A stretch of DNA of 64,000 nt, from positions 620,001 to 684,000 of the forward strand of contig CAVUOZ010000005.1 in assembly GCA_963743325.1 (NCBI GenBank). Direction: 5' to 3'. The DNA is from DATFVA01 sp963743325 (lineage in GTDB: Bacteria > Bacteroidota > Ignavibacteria > Ignavibacteriales > Ignavibacteriaceae). Position numbers and translations under genes: made by a program. Below the pieces are notes generated by a model. That model was given only the letters and a program-made list of their open reading frames with translations, made no database searches and was not told where the DNA came from. Below, in pieces: positions 8,415 through 17,131 of this stretch. Within the stretch, counting starts at the first letter, position 1, and every line of letters starts with the position of its first letter.

Positions 8415-10327
8415 TGTTAGGCACTAACATAGAAAATTATAAGATAGTTGAAGTAATCGGCGAAGGCGGTATGGGTGTTGTCTATAAAGCTATAGATTTA
8501 AAACTTGAAAGATACGTTGCAATAAAAATTCTGAATACAAGCAAGCCCCCAAATCCCCAGTTTATCGAGCGATTTAAGAGAGAAGCCCGCAACCAGGCTA
8601 AGCTTAACCACACAAATATAATTCCGGTTTACGGTTTCACAGATGCAGATAATACTCTCGGTATAGTGATGGAGTATATCGAGGGCGAAACTCTTGAGGA
8701 AATTATCAGGAGAGAAGGCAGGCTTGATCTAAAGTTTTCTCTTGATGTAATGAGACAAATTCTAAGCGGTATAGCATTCGCTCATCAGAAGGGATTTATA
8801 CACAGGGACCTTAAACCTTCAAATATTATTATAAGCAATGAGGGTATTGCAAAAATAATGGACTTTGGAATATCCAAATCAATTAATGAGACCAAGGATA
8901 TTACAAAGGCAGGTACCAAGATCGGGACGATCTTTTATATGAGTCCCGAACAGATAAGAGGCAAACCTCCTACAACTCAGAGTGATCTGTATTCCCTTGG
9001 TGTCACATTCTATGAAATGCTTTCAGGCAAAACTCCTTTTGATTATCCCACAGAATTTGAAATCATGGAAGCCCATATCAAAAGAATGCCTGCAAGATTA
9101 TCTACACATCTTCCGGATATCCCACCGGAAATCGACAGGATAATTTCCAAAGCTCTGGAAAAACCTGTTCAAAAAAGATATCTGACTGCGGAGGATTTTC
9201 TTATAGATGTTGACCGGGTTTTTGAAGATCTGACCACGGTTGAAATTGAAGAACCCGAAGTCTTTCAAAATAAAAGAAAAATACCCAGGCATTACTTCAA
9301 AAAAATTGCATACACTTTCGGTATTTTGCTTTTTGGTGGTATTTTATTCTATTACTTCTATAGTAATATTTCAAGTCTTATGAGGGATAAAAATCCGGTT
9401 ACAGTCAATGGTGATGGCGGAGAGGCAACTTTGACTTCCAATTCTTCCGGAATCATTCATTCGGGATGGATACCGGTTACTCTCTCGACCGGGACTACTC
9501 TGAACTCTATAAATTTTGTTACCCCTATGGTTGGATATGTATGTGGTTTTAATGGTTTAATCTTAAAAACAGAAGATGGGGGAAAAACCTGGCAGAAAAA
9601 TACTTTCGACAGCCGTGTAAATTTGTTTAATGTTTTATTCCTCACAACAGAAAAGGGATTTATAACCGGCGACAATGGAACAATAATTTCTACAAACGAC
9701 GGCGGCAGGAACTGGAAAATTCTGAATACCTATGTTAAGGAATCTATTTTTGATATTTGTTTTTTAAGCAATAAACAGACCGGTTTTATGGCCGGAAGTC
9801 ACGGAACGATCCTTAAAACCATTGATGGCGGAAACAGCTGGTACCCTGTTTTTACACCAACGAGGGAATTACTTTACAGTATCAGCTACAGGGATGATAA
9901 AAACGGATTTGCAGTAGGATGGAATGGCACTATGCTTAAAACCACGAATTCGGGCCGGTCATGGAAACTGATGGAAAAGCTTACGAACAATTATCTCCGG
10001 GATATTACTTTCCTGGATGAAAATAACGGCTTTATATCAGGCGGCGGCGGAATTGTTTTAAGAACGACCAATGGCGGTGAAAACTGGAGTGAGGTACCGT
10101 CGAATACCATGTCGGGATTATATTCTATTCATTTTGTTGACGATAAAGACGGGTTAATTTTAGGCAGCCGTGGGGAAATACTCGTAACTGATGATTCCGG
10201 TGCTAACTGGAAAATAACACAATCCGGAAACTATGCCACATTAACAGACGCTGCTGTTACAAATTCCGATAAAATTTTTGTGATCGGTTTTAACGGCACA
10301 ATGCTAACTAATCAGGCTGTACAATAA
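8411..10327 (+). CDS. Transmembrane Ser/Thr kinase with extracytoplasmic YCF48-like propeller
   Basis: This is a 638-aa Hanks-type kinase. Residues about 10-270 hold the kinase fold: glycine loop GEGGMG, Lys39 in AIK, catalytic HRDLKPSN (Asp133), DFG at 151-153, and the activation-loop end GTIFYMSPE. One transmembrane helix spans about 299-318. The outer part (about 355-638) is built of six clear and one partial repeat with the pattern GxIxxTxDGGxxW (for example LKTEDGGKTW and STNDGGRNW), matching YCF48/BNR beta-propeller blades. Such propellers bind ligands or proteins, so this is a plausible envelope sensor, unlike PASTA-type kinases. The start overlaps the phosphatase stop by 4 bp; a second ATG follows immediately. 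The ligand is unknown. Confidence 0.92.
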   Translation: MMLGTNIENYKIVEVIGEGGMGVVYKAIDLKLERYVAIKILNTSKPPNPQFIERFKREARNQAKLNHTNIIPVYGFTDADNTLGIVMEYIEGETLEEIIRREGRLDLKFSLDVMRQILSGIAFAHQKGFIHRDLKPSNIIISNEGIAKIMDFGISKSINETKDITKAGTKIGTIFYMSPEQIRGKPPTTQSDLYSLGVTFYEMLSGKTPFDYPTEFEIMEAHIKRMPARLSTHLPDIPPEIDRIISKALEKPVQKRYLTAEDFLIDVDRVFEDLTTVEIEEPEVFQNKRKIPRHYFKKIAYTFGILLFGGILFYYFYSNISSLMRDKNPVTVNGDGGEATLTSNSSGIIHSGWIPVTLSTGTTLNSINFVTPMVGYVCGFNGLILKTEDGGKTWQKNTFDSRVNLFNVLFLTTEKGFITGDNGTIISTNDGGRNWKILNTYVKESIFDICFLSNKQTGFMAGSHGTILKTIDGGNSWYPVFTPTRELLYSISYRDDKNGFAVGWNGTMLKTTNSGRSWKLMEKLTNNYLRDITFLDENNGFISGGGGIVLRTTNGGENWSEVPSNTMSGLYSIHFVDDKDGLILGSRGEILVTDDSGANWKITQSGNYATLTDAAVTNSDKIFVIGFNGTMLTNQAVQ

Positions 10328-10349
10328 CTTCTTCAAAACCCAGATCTAT

Positions 10350-10378
10350 TTTTCCCTCCAACTTTAATTTAATATTCC
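10350..10378 (+). repeat. 29-bp direct repeat, left copy
   Basis: This copy begins TTTTCCCTCCAACTTTAATT and is identical over 29 bp to 10860-10888. The copies are exactly 510 bp apart and enclose the hairpin-rich spacer. The mismatches on both sides define clean ends. Confidence 0.9.
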
Positions 10379-10490
10379 AACCCGACAGGGATTAAACATG
10401 AGGAGTAGTTAAACAATCCTTCCAACCCCGAAGAGTTAAACATTGAAGTAGTTAACCCGGTTCAACACCTGAACCCCGGTAGGGTTGAAC
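10377..10490. repeat. Three imperfect 45-48 bp tandem units
   Basis: Units begin at about 10377, 10422 and 10470 with (CC/TG)AACCC(C)G. The first two share GTTAAACAT or ATTAAACAT followed by a GTAGTTAA block. They resemble the short interspersed repeats common in Bacteroidota spacers (family link is inference). Confidence 0.55.
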
Positions 10491-10683
10491 TGAGTTTCTA
10501 TGTCATCAAAAATAAATTTTTCATTATAAACGATTTCAATCTTTTTTAACATCTCGAGATAGGAACAGACTTGTCTGCCTTTACTACTATAACAACCTGG
10601 ATATAGATTGTGTGTATCGCCATCCCTTGACCCTTTTAAAGTTATGGATAAAAATAAGACTGTCAATAATAAAAAAATCCGGT

Positions 10684-10809
10684 TCAATCACTACGTGATT
10701 GAGTTCTGTATTAGGGATAGTAGGAGTTATAAATGTTCATTCCCGATGGGAATGATTGATACTTGTAATGGGCAGGTTGGTGTTACAAATGTTTATTCCC
10801 TACGGGAAT
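10684..10809. repeat. Cluster of three small palindromes
   Basis: The three hairpins are TCAATCAC-TAC-GTGATTGA (10684-10702), TCATTCCC-GAT-GGGAATGA (10737-10755) and ATTCCC-TAC-GGGAAT (10795-10809). The first two have 8-bp stems, the third a 6-bp stem, and all have 3-nt loops. They are spaced about 53-58 bp apart. The last two also share the preceding AAATGTTYATTCCC. They look like REP-type elements. Confidence 0.75.
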
Positions 10810-10859
10810 CCCGGTAGATGGATTTGTGGATTAAGCGGATTTGTCAAAATCACTTCTGA

Positions 10860-10888
10860 TTTTCCCTCCAACTTTAATTTAATATTCC
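10860..10888 (+). repeat. 29-bp direct repeat, right copy
   Basis: Identical to 10350-10378. It lies about 40 bp before murA, so the copy may carry or sit beside the murA promoter. Confidence 0.9.
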
Positions 10889-10928
10889 TAAATTCCTTAG
10901 TATAAATTTTTCTTTTTGTGAGGATAAA

Positions 10929-12191
10929 GTGGATAAGTTTGTAATTAACGGCGGCAGAAAATTAAGTGGGACTGTTGAAGTAAGCGGAGCGAAAAATGCC
11001 TCGCTTGCTTTAATGCCGGCATGTCTTTTAACCCGGGGGATCTCATCCCTTTTGAATACCCCGGAGTTGAATGATGTTTACACAATGATGAAACTCCTGA
11101 CTTTCCTCGGGGCAGAAATTTCATTTGAGAAACACGTGCTGAAAATAAATACTGAAAAGATCACTTCTTATGAAGCTCCTTATGAGCACGTCAAAAAAAT
11201 GCGTGCTTCAGTCTATGTCCTTGGACCCCTATTAGCCAGGTACGGAAGTGCAAAAGTATCGCTGCCCGGAGGATGTGCCTGGGGACCGCGGCCGATTAAC
11301 CTTCACCTGGAAGCATTAGAAAAAATGGGCGCAGATATAGAACTGGATTCGGGTTACATACTTGCTAAATCCAGAAAACTGAACGGGGCTAAAATAAATT
11401 TCGATATCTCTTCGGTCGGCGCAACAGGAAATACCCTTATGGCTGCTGTACTTGCAAAAGGATCTACAGTAATTAATAATGCGGCCATGGAACCTGAAAT
11501 TACCAACCTAGCTGAATTCCTGGTAAAGATGGGAGCCAGAATAAGTGGTATCGGAACATCTGCTATCGAAATTGAAGGTGTGGATGAACTTTCGCCTGTC
11601 AGTATGGAAACAATCCCGGACAGGATTGAAGCAGGCACTCTTCTGGTTGCCGGAGCAATTACGGGGGGAAGCATAACTTTAAGGAACATTCAGCCTAAGT
11701 ATCTGCAGGCAGTGATTTCTAAATTGGAAGACAGCGGCTGTAAACTCGCCCCGGATGGGAGTTCGATTAGTCTAACCGGAACTGATATAATTCAGCCTGT
11801 AAATGTTTCTACCTCAATATTCCCCGGTTACCCGACCGACATGCAGGCTCAGTGGATTGCTTATATGAGCCTATCAAAAGGGGTTTCAACCATTACCGAT
11901 ACAATATACCTTGACCGGTTCAAACATGTACCGGAACTTTTAAGACTCGGTGCAAATATTTCTGTAAGCGAAAACAGTGCAGTTGTGCTGGGTGTAAAAC
12001 AGCTCGATGGGGCAAAAGTAATGTCCACAGATTTAAGGGCAAGCGCTTCGCTTGTACTAGCAGGTCTGGCAGCCAGAGGCACAACCGAAGTCCTGAGGGT
12101 TTATCACCTGGACAGAGGCTACCAGAGAATTGAAGAAAAATTAAAGTCGCTCGGGGCTGATATAGAAAGAATAGCTGGGGCAGAATATTAA
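10929..12191 (+). CDS. murA: UDP-N-acetylglucosamine 1-carboxyvinyltransferase
   Basis: MurA transfers enolpyruvate from PEP to UDP-GlcNAc, the first committed step of peptidoglycan synthesis in the cytoplasm. The 420-aa length is normal. Visible landmarks are Lys22 in AKNA, the active loop cysteine Cys116 in GGCAWGPRP (the residue alkylated by fosfomycin in sensitive enzymes), the PTDMQAQW segment and the C-terminal LDRGYQRIEEKL. The start is GTG at 10929, with GAGG about 6 nt upstream. It is followed after 10 bp by a membrane metallopeptidase, then an AI-2E family permease and a tRNA nucleotidyltransferase, all likely one transcript. Confidence 0.97.
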   Translation: MDKFVINGGRKLSGTVEVSGAKNASLALMPACLLTRGISSLLNTPELNDVYTMMKLLTFLGAEISFEKHVLKINTEKITSYEAPYEHVKKMRASVYVLGPLLARYGSAKVSLPGGCAWGPRPINLHLEALEKMGADIELDSGYILAKSRKLNGAKINFDISSVGATGNTLMAAVLAKGSTVINNAAMEPEITNLAEFLVKMGARISGIGTSAIEIEGVDELSPVSMETIPDRIEAGTLLVAGAITGGSITLRNIQPKYLQAVISKLEDSGCKLAPDGSSISLTGTDIIQPVNVSTSIFPGYPTDMQAQWIAYMSLSKGVSTITDTIYLDRFKHVPELLRLGANISVSENSAVVLGVKQLDGAKVMSTDLRASASLVLAGLAARGTTEVLRVYHLDRGYQRIEEKLKSLGADIERIAGAEY

Positions 12192-12201
12192 ATTATCGCT
12201 T

Positions 12202-14409
12202 ATGAAAAAAATAATTACCTGGAGAAATTACCTGGTATTTTATCTTATCCTGATTATCCTTTTTAATTTATTATTACTGGAATTTCCTCTTGCTAAGATA
12301 TTCGGTTTTGAATTCTCAGTCCTCAATTCTTTCCTGCTGGTTATTCTGTCCGGTTTTTTTACACTTTCAGTCCTTAACAGTGAAAGTGAATATCAAACAT
12401 TTCTCAGGATAAATTTATCATCTTTCATACTATTCCTTATACTCCCTTTAACGATTTCTATAACTCACGACCTCCTTACCATAAGCTGTTCAATATGGGA
12501 CGGGATGCTGTATTACACATTTATAACGTTGCCGTCTGTTATTATTGGTGCTGTATTTGCAATCCTGTCGTTTTTTGTTTCCCGTAAATTCAGGCACGTG
12601 ATTTTTATTTTAATATTCCTGGCAGTTTTATCAATCACATTTTTTGAGCTGTATTATAATCCCCAGATATATTTTTACAATCCCCTTTACGCATATTTTC
12701 CAGGGACAATCTACGATGAAGCCTTAAGCGTTGATTTAAAATTAATGATATATCGTTCACTTAACTTTATATTCTTCGGATCACTATATTTTATTTCCGC
12801 ATATGTCTATTATAAAAAGACCATTATATCAAAAAAGTTAGTCATTCTTATAGCATTACTTATTTCTGCTCTGTTTCTTTATATATCCCCCGGTTTCGGT
12901 CTATCGACCACTCAGACCAAGCTTAAAAATGTGCTCGGCAGCCTGGTAAGAACCGAACATTTTGATATATACTTTTCACCCCGGATAAGTAAAGAAGAAA
13001 TTAAAATCATCACCTTAAATCATGAATATTATTATCAGCAGCTTGTCAGGTTTTATCAAACAATTCCAAAGGGAAAATATATTTCATTTATTTTTAAGGA
13101 CGATGCAGAAAAAAAGGAATACTTCGGTTCTGAAAATGCCGATGTAGCAAAACCCTGGCTGAAAGAAATTTTTACAATTGCTGACAATTACAATAGTTCG
13201 TTAAGGCATGAAATTGCTCATTGTTTTGCCGGTGAATTCGGCTGGAGTATATTCCGGGTCGCCGGTAATTTTAATCCTGCGCTTATAGAAGGAGCCGCAG
13301 TAGCCGGTGCTCCCGAATATGATCTGAACAATGTTCATTACATGGCGTCGCTTGCTTATCATAACGGTTTCAAGATAAAACTTCAAAACCTGTTTGAAGG
13401 ATTGAACTTTTTTGGTCAAACTTCAGGCTTATCATATATATACGCAGGTTCTTTCTGCAAATATTTAATTGATAATTACGGTATTACTAAATTTAAGCGG
13501 CTCTATTCTGAGCCGGATTTCGGGAAAATTTACGGGGTAGATTTAGCCGGGTTAAGTAAATCGTATTTCGGTTTTATTTCAGGAGAATACAAAGCCGAAA
13601 ACCGCTGTGAGGCAGAATATTATTATGGAATGAAGCCGATTATTTATAAAACCTGTCCAAGGTTTATAGCTTTCAGATTAAAGGAAGCCTGGAATTATTA
13701 TGCAGGGCAAAATTATCCCGAAGCACTGAGGCTATTTAAAGAGATCCTAAAACTGACAGATAATTATCCGGCATTGATGGGATATGCAAATTCATTATTT
13801 AGTGCCGGGAAAGAATCTGAAGCAATCAGTTTTTTACAGGGTAAGGTCGATGATTTCAAACACACCTCCTATTATTATAATATTGAATTCAGTCTTGCCG
13901 ATTTCTGCTCCCAGGTTCGGGATACTGTATTTGCTGATTCACTTTACAAAAAGATAATTTTTGAAAATCCCAGCCGTACATTGTACTATCTTTCAAACCT
14001 GCGCGAAAAATTACTTGAATCAGATTCCCTTATAGTTCCTTATCTTAAAGGGAGTGATGTTGATAAATATTTAATCATAACAGGGTTAAACAAAAATACT
14101 TATAATTATTATAGTATCCCGGTTATGATTGATCTTGCGCATTCACTTGGTGAGAGTTATGATTTATTCCTGAATTTGTTTAATCAGACTATTACGGTGG
14201 ATAGTTATCAGAGCAGCTTTGCTGTATACAGGTTATCAGTTTACTTACTCTCTAATCTCGATTTTAAAAAAGCGCGGAAAATGGCTGCTCTCTCGATGAG
14301 GTATATTAAAGATAAAAATTTTAACTTTATTTTAAGGGAAAATTTCGATAAAACCGAATGGCTTTATGAACATGGAAATGAGATTCTTTCATCTTTAAAT
14401 TTTAAGTGA
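12202..14409 (+). CDS. Multi-pass membrane zinc metallopeptidase-like protein with TPR-like C-terminus
   Basis: This 735-aa product was not matched to a named family. The N-terminal third (about 1-235) has at least six hydrophobic helices. After a soluble linker comes RHEIAHCF, an HExxH zinc site at His336, Glu337 and His340. Glu363 in ALIEGAAV sits 23 residues later, the usual place of a gluzincin third ligand. The C-terminal part (about 475-735) has repeated helices (YYAGQNYPEALRLFKEI, then YANSLFSAG) that resemble TPR units. The peptidase domain probably faces the periplasm (inference). The gene lies 10 bp after murA and overlaps the next gene's possible GTG start, so a role in envelope maintenance is a reasonable guess. 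The substrate is unknown. Confidence 0.8.
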   Translation: MKKIITWRNYLVFYLILIILFNLLLLEFPLAKIFGFEFSVLNSFLLVILSGFFTLSVLNSESEYQTFLRINLSSFILFLILPLTISITHDLLTISCSIWDGMLYYTFITLPSVIIGAVFAILSFFVSRKFRHVIFILIFLAVLSITFFELYYNPQIYFYNPLYAYFPGTIYDEALSVDLKLMIYRSLNFIFFGSLYFISAYVYYKKTIISKKLVILIALLISALFLYISPGFGLSTTQTKLKNVLGSLVRTEHFDIYFSPRISKEEIKIITLNHEYYYQQLVRFYQTIPKGKYISFIFKDDAEKKEYFGSENADVAKPWLKEIFTIADNYNSSLRHEIAHCFAGEFGWSIFRVAGNFNPALIEGAAVAGAPEYDLNNVHYMASLAYHNGFKIKLQNLFEGLNFFGQTSGLSYIYAGSFCKYLIDNYGITKFKRLYSEPDFGKIYGVDLAGLSKSYFGFISGEYKAENRCEAEYYYGMKPIIYKTCPRFIAFRLKEAWNYYAGQNYPEALRLFKEILKLTDNYPALMGYANSLFSAGKESEAISFLQGKVDDFKHTSYYYNIEFSLADFCSQVRDTVFADSLYKKIIFENPSRTLYYLSNLREKLLESDSLIVPYLKGSDVDKYLIITGLNKNTYNYYSIPVMIDLAHSLGESYDLFLNLFNQTITVDSYQSSFAVYRLSVYLLSNLDFKKARKMAALSMRYIKDKNFNFILRENFDKTEWLYEHGNEILSSLNFK

Positions 14410-14414
14410 GTTTT

Positions 14415-15530
14415 ATGGACCCGGAAAAATCTGTAAATAAATATATGAAAGCCGCGGCATATTTTCTTGGATTCATATCATTTGTCTTATTCGTTTATAT
14501 CCTGATGGCATTGAGTGATATACTCGTGCCAATAACCATTGCAGTATTTCTGACATACCTGTTTCATCCCTTAATGGCATATCTTCAAAAGAAAGGGATA
14601 CCTAAATGGTTATCACTGATTCTGATATTATTTTTTGTTGCAATAATAGGATATTTGACAGGTCTTTTGCTAATCTCGGCAGTAAGTGATCTCCCCGATA
14701 AAATTCAGGCTTACCAGAAAAATATTTCCTCTTTTCTTTCGGAAATACTTAAACCATTCGATTTAACCTTAAGAGAATTTTCATCATGGCTTAAGATTGA
14801 TGTAAGGAGATTAAAATTTTCCACGTTGTTCGAAAAATTATTTGAAGCAGGTGTAATTCAGAATTTGTTTAACTCACTTTCATCGATGCTCGGTGATTTC
14901 TTTATTTCACTTGTGTTCTGGCTCTTTATGATGCTGGGAAAAGAAAAATTTGAAGAAAAACTTGGAGTTGCTTTCGCCGGAAAAAAATCACTGGTTGATG
15001 AAAACCTTCACAATATAAATGCTCAGCTTCAGTCATATCTGATTATTAAAACAATTCTCAGTCTTATCGCCGGTATAATTGTCACTGTTGTATTGATTAT
15101 TTATGGTGTAGATTTTGCGATATTGTGGGGGGTTTTAACCTTTGTATTTAATTTTATACCTAATATCGGTGCGCTGATAGCGACACTTGCACCGATAATT
15201 ATTGCACTTCTTCAGTATGGATTGGGATTTACTGTAATATCTCTTGCTGTTGTACTGTTCCTGGTGCATAATATTATTGGCAGCCTGATAGAGCCGCATT
15301 ATCTAGGCAGACGTATGGATCTTAGTCCGGTCTTTGTACTTTTCTCGTTGATATTTTGGGGATGGATCTGGGGAATCGTGGGCATGTTCCTGGCGGTACC
15401 TATAGCAGCTGCTGTAAAGATTCTCTTCAGCAACATTGGGCCATTAAAACCGATTGCCGTATTGATGGGAAGCAAAGTGAATAATCCGAATTCTTTAATT
15501 AATGAACCTGAGAATATTAATGACCGGTAA
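14415..15530 (+). CDS. AI-2E family (UPF0118) transporter
   Basis: This 371-aa inner-membrane protein has about eight hydrophobic segments and the AI-2E layout: an N-terminal helix pair, a long polar loop (about 85-150), then a C-terminal bundle. The bundle contains WGVLTFVFNFIPNIGALIA and EPHYLGRRMDLSP, both typical of the family. Members export or exchange small molecules or ions; the substrate cannot be told from sequence. I prefer the ATG at 14415, preceded by AAGTGAG, to a GTG at 14406 that overlaps the upstream stop. The downstream gene starts inside its end. Confidence 0.87.
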   Translation: MDPEKSVNKYMKAAAYFLGFISFVLFVYILMALSDILVPITIAVFLTYLFHPLMAYLQKKGIPKWLSLILILFFVAIIGYLTGLLLISAVSDLPDKIQAYQKNISSFLSEILKPFDLTLREFSSWLKIDVRRLKFSTLFEKLFEAGVIQNLFNSLSSMLGDFFISLVFWLFMMLGKEKFEEKLGVAFAGKKSLVDENLHNINAQLQSYLIIKTILSLIAGIIVTVVLIIYGVDFAILWGVLTFVFNFIPNIGALIATLAPIIIALLQYGLGFTVISLAVVLFLVHNIIGSLIEPHYLGRRMDLSPVFVLFSLIFWGWIWGIVGMFLAVPIAAAVKILFSNIGPLKPIAVLMGSKVNNPNSLINEPENINDR

Positions 15531-16953
15531 TAAAGAAATATTACAGGATCCTGCAAACTTTGAAACTGAACTCAAAAAATACCCATTCATTAAATCAGCC
15601 GCGGAAACAGCTCAGGATAAAAATTTTGAGGTATTTATTGTAGGGGGTTTTGTCCGTGATCTGATTATCAAAAGGGAAAGAAATGATATTGATTTTCTCG
15701 TAGTTGGTGACGGGGAAGCTTTTGCAAAATCATTTTCTGAAAAACTGGGAATAAAAAAGATTGATGTTTTCAGAAATTTTGGGACAGCTCATTTCAGGTA
15801 CGGCGACTTTGATCTGGAATTTGTGAGTGCAAGAAAAGAATCATACAAAAGAGAGAGCAGAAAACCTGAAGTTACTGCAGCCACTTTTGAAGAAGATATT
15901 TCAAGACGTGATTTTACGATAAACACAATGGCGTTATCAATCAGTAGGAAAGATTTCGGTAATCTGATTGACAGGTTCAATGGTTATGAAGATATTAAAA
16001 ATAAAATAATTAGAACTCCCCTTGATCCTTTAAAAACATTTGATGACGATCCATTAAGAATTTTAAGGGCATTCCGGTTTGCTTCACAGTTGAAATTTAA
16101 GGTCGACAATTTAATTAATGAGGCTGCCGGTGAAATGAAAGGAAGACTGAAAATCGTATCACAGGAAAGAATCACGGATGAATTTCTTAAGATACTGGCT
16201 TCACCGCGGCCATCAGTAGGATTAAAACTATTATTCAACTCTGGTGTAATGGAAATCATCTTTCCGGAAGCAGCAAAACTTGGCGGGGTTGAGCAAAGAA
16301 AGGACTACCATCACAAGGATGTTTTTCTCCATACCTGTGAGGTAGTGGATAATATATCAAAAGTTTCGGACAATGTCTGGCTTCGTTTTGCTGCTTTAGT
16401 GCACGATATAGCAAAACCACAGACAAAAAGATTTGTTGATGGTACAGGATGGACCTTCCATGGACATGAGGAGACAGGTGCCAGAATGATGAAGTCAATC
16501 TTCAGAAAAATGAAATTACCTTTTTCAGAACTTGATTATGTTGAAAAACTTGTCCGGCTTCATTTAAGACCAATTGCTCTTGCGAAAGAACAGGTTACTG
16601 ATTCGGCAATAAGAAGATTAATAGTTTCAGCCGGTGAAGACCTGGAGGATTTAATCACTCTCTGCCGTGCGGATATAACGAGTAAAAATCAGGACAAAGT
16701 AGATAAATATTTAGAAAATTATGAAAAAATTATGAGGAAGGTATGGGAAGTTGAAGAGAAGGATAAACTCAGGGCATTTCAGTCGCCGGTCAGGGGTGAA
16801 ACAATAATGGAAGTTTGTAATCTCAAACCCTCAAGAAAAGTCGGCGAAATTAAACAGGCAATTGAAGATGCAATTCTTGACGGTATAATAGGGAATAATT
16901 ATGAGGAAGCTTACAGGTATCTTCTTATGATTAAAGACAGGTATATTGGATAA
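15520..16953 (+). CDS. tRNA nucleotidyltransferase (CCA-adding type) with HD domain
   Basis: This 477-aa class II nucleotidyltransferase has GGFVRDL followed by the metal-binding NDIDFLV near the N-terminus, then RRDFTINTMA and the neck DPLRILRAFRFA. A C-terminal HD phosphohydrolase domain carries HHKDVFLHT and HDIAKP. It probably adds or repairs CCA on tRNAs; the tRNA-Leu in this window lacks an encoded CCA. A split A-adding or CC-adding activity, or poly(A) polymerase, cannot be excluded. The ATG at 15520 has CCTGAGAA upstream and overlaps the permease by 11 nt; another ATG at 15502 is open but lacks a ribosome site. Confidence 0.88.
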   Translation: MTGNKEILQDPANFETELKKYPFIKSAAETAQDKNFEVFIVGGFVRDLIIKRERNDIDFLVVGDGEAFAKSFSEKLGIKKIDVFRNFGTAHFRYGDFDLEFVSARKESYKRESRKPEVTAATFEEDISRRDFTINTMALSISRKDFGNLIDRFNGYEDIKNKIIRTPLDPLKTFDDDPLRILRAFRFASQLKFKVDNLINEAAGEMKGRLKIVSQERITDEFLKILASPRPSVGLKLLFNSGVMEIIFPEAAKLGGVEQRKDYHHKDVFLHTCEVVDNISKVSDNVWLRFAALVHDIAKPQTKRFVDGTGWTFHGHEETGARMMKSIFRKMKLPFSELDYVEKLVRLHLRPIALAKEQVTDSAIRRLIVSAGEDLEDLITLCRADITSKNQDKVDKYLENYEKIMRKVWEVEEKDKLRAFQSPVRGETIMEVCNLKPSRKVGEIKQAIEDAILDGIIGNNYEEAYRYLLMIKDRYIG

Positions 16954-17131
16954 GCATTTCTGATTTATTCAGCTAAAACGGATACTTCTCATTTACCGTA
17001 TATGTAATTATTCTGCCGTTTATAATTAATATAGATTAAATAAGGTCGAATAACCTATTTTTGAACTGGTTCTAATGATAAAAATGTAATAAATTTTTAT
17101 TGAATCAAAAATTCAACTTTTGGAGCAAATA

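Larger units (their letters stand above)
10328..10928. other. Repeat-built intergenic spacer
   Basis: About 600 bp without a credible gene. It is bracketed by a 29-bp perfect direct repeat and contains three imperfect 45-48 bp units at about 10377-10490 and three 3-nt-loop hairpins at 10684-10809 (separate entries). An 83-codon minus-strand frame (10436-10687) runs through the repeat units and is not convincing. The murA promoter should be in the right end. Confidence 0.65.

Noticed and set aside
10436..10687. 83-codon minus-strand frame with a signal-like N-terminus
   Set aside because: It runs across the imperfect 45-48 bp repeats and lies inside the 29-bp-bounded repeat spacer. A faint resemblance to the start of a TonB receptor N-terminal domain is too weak to call.
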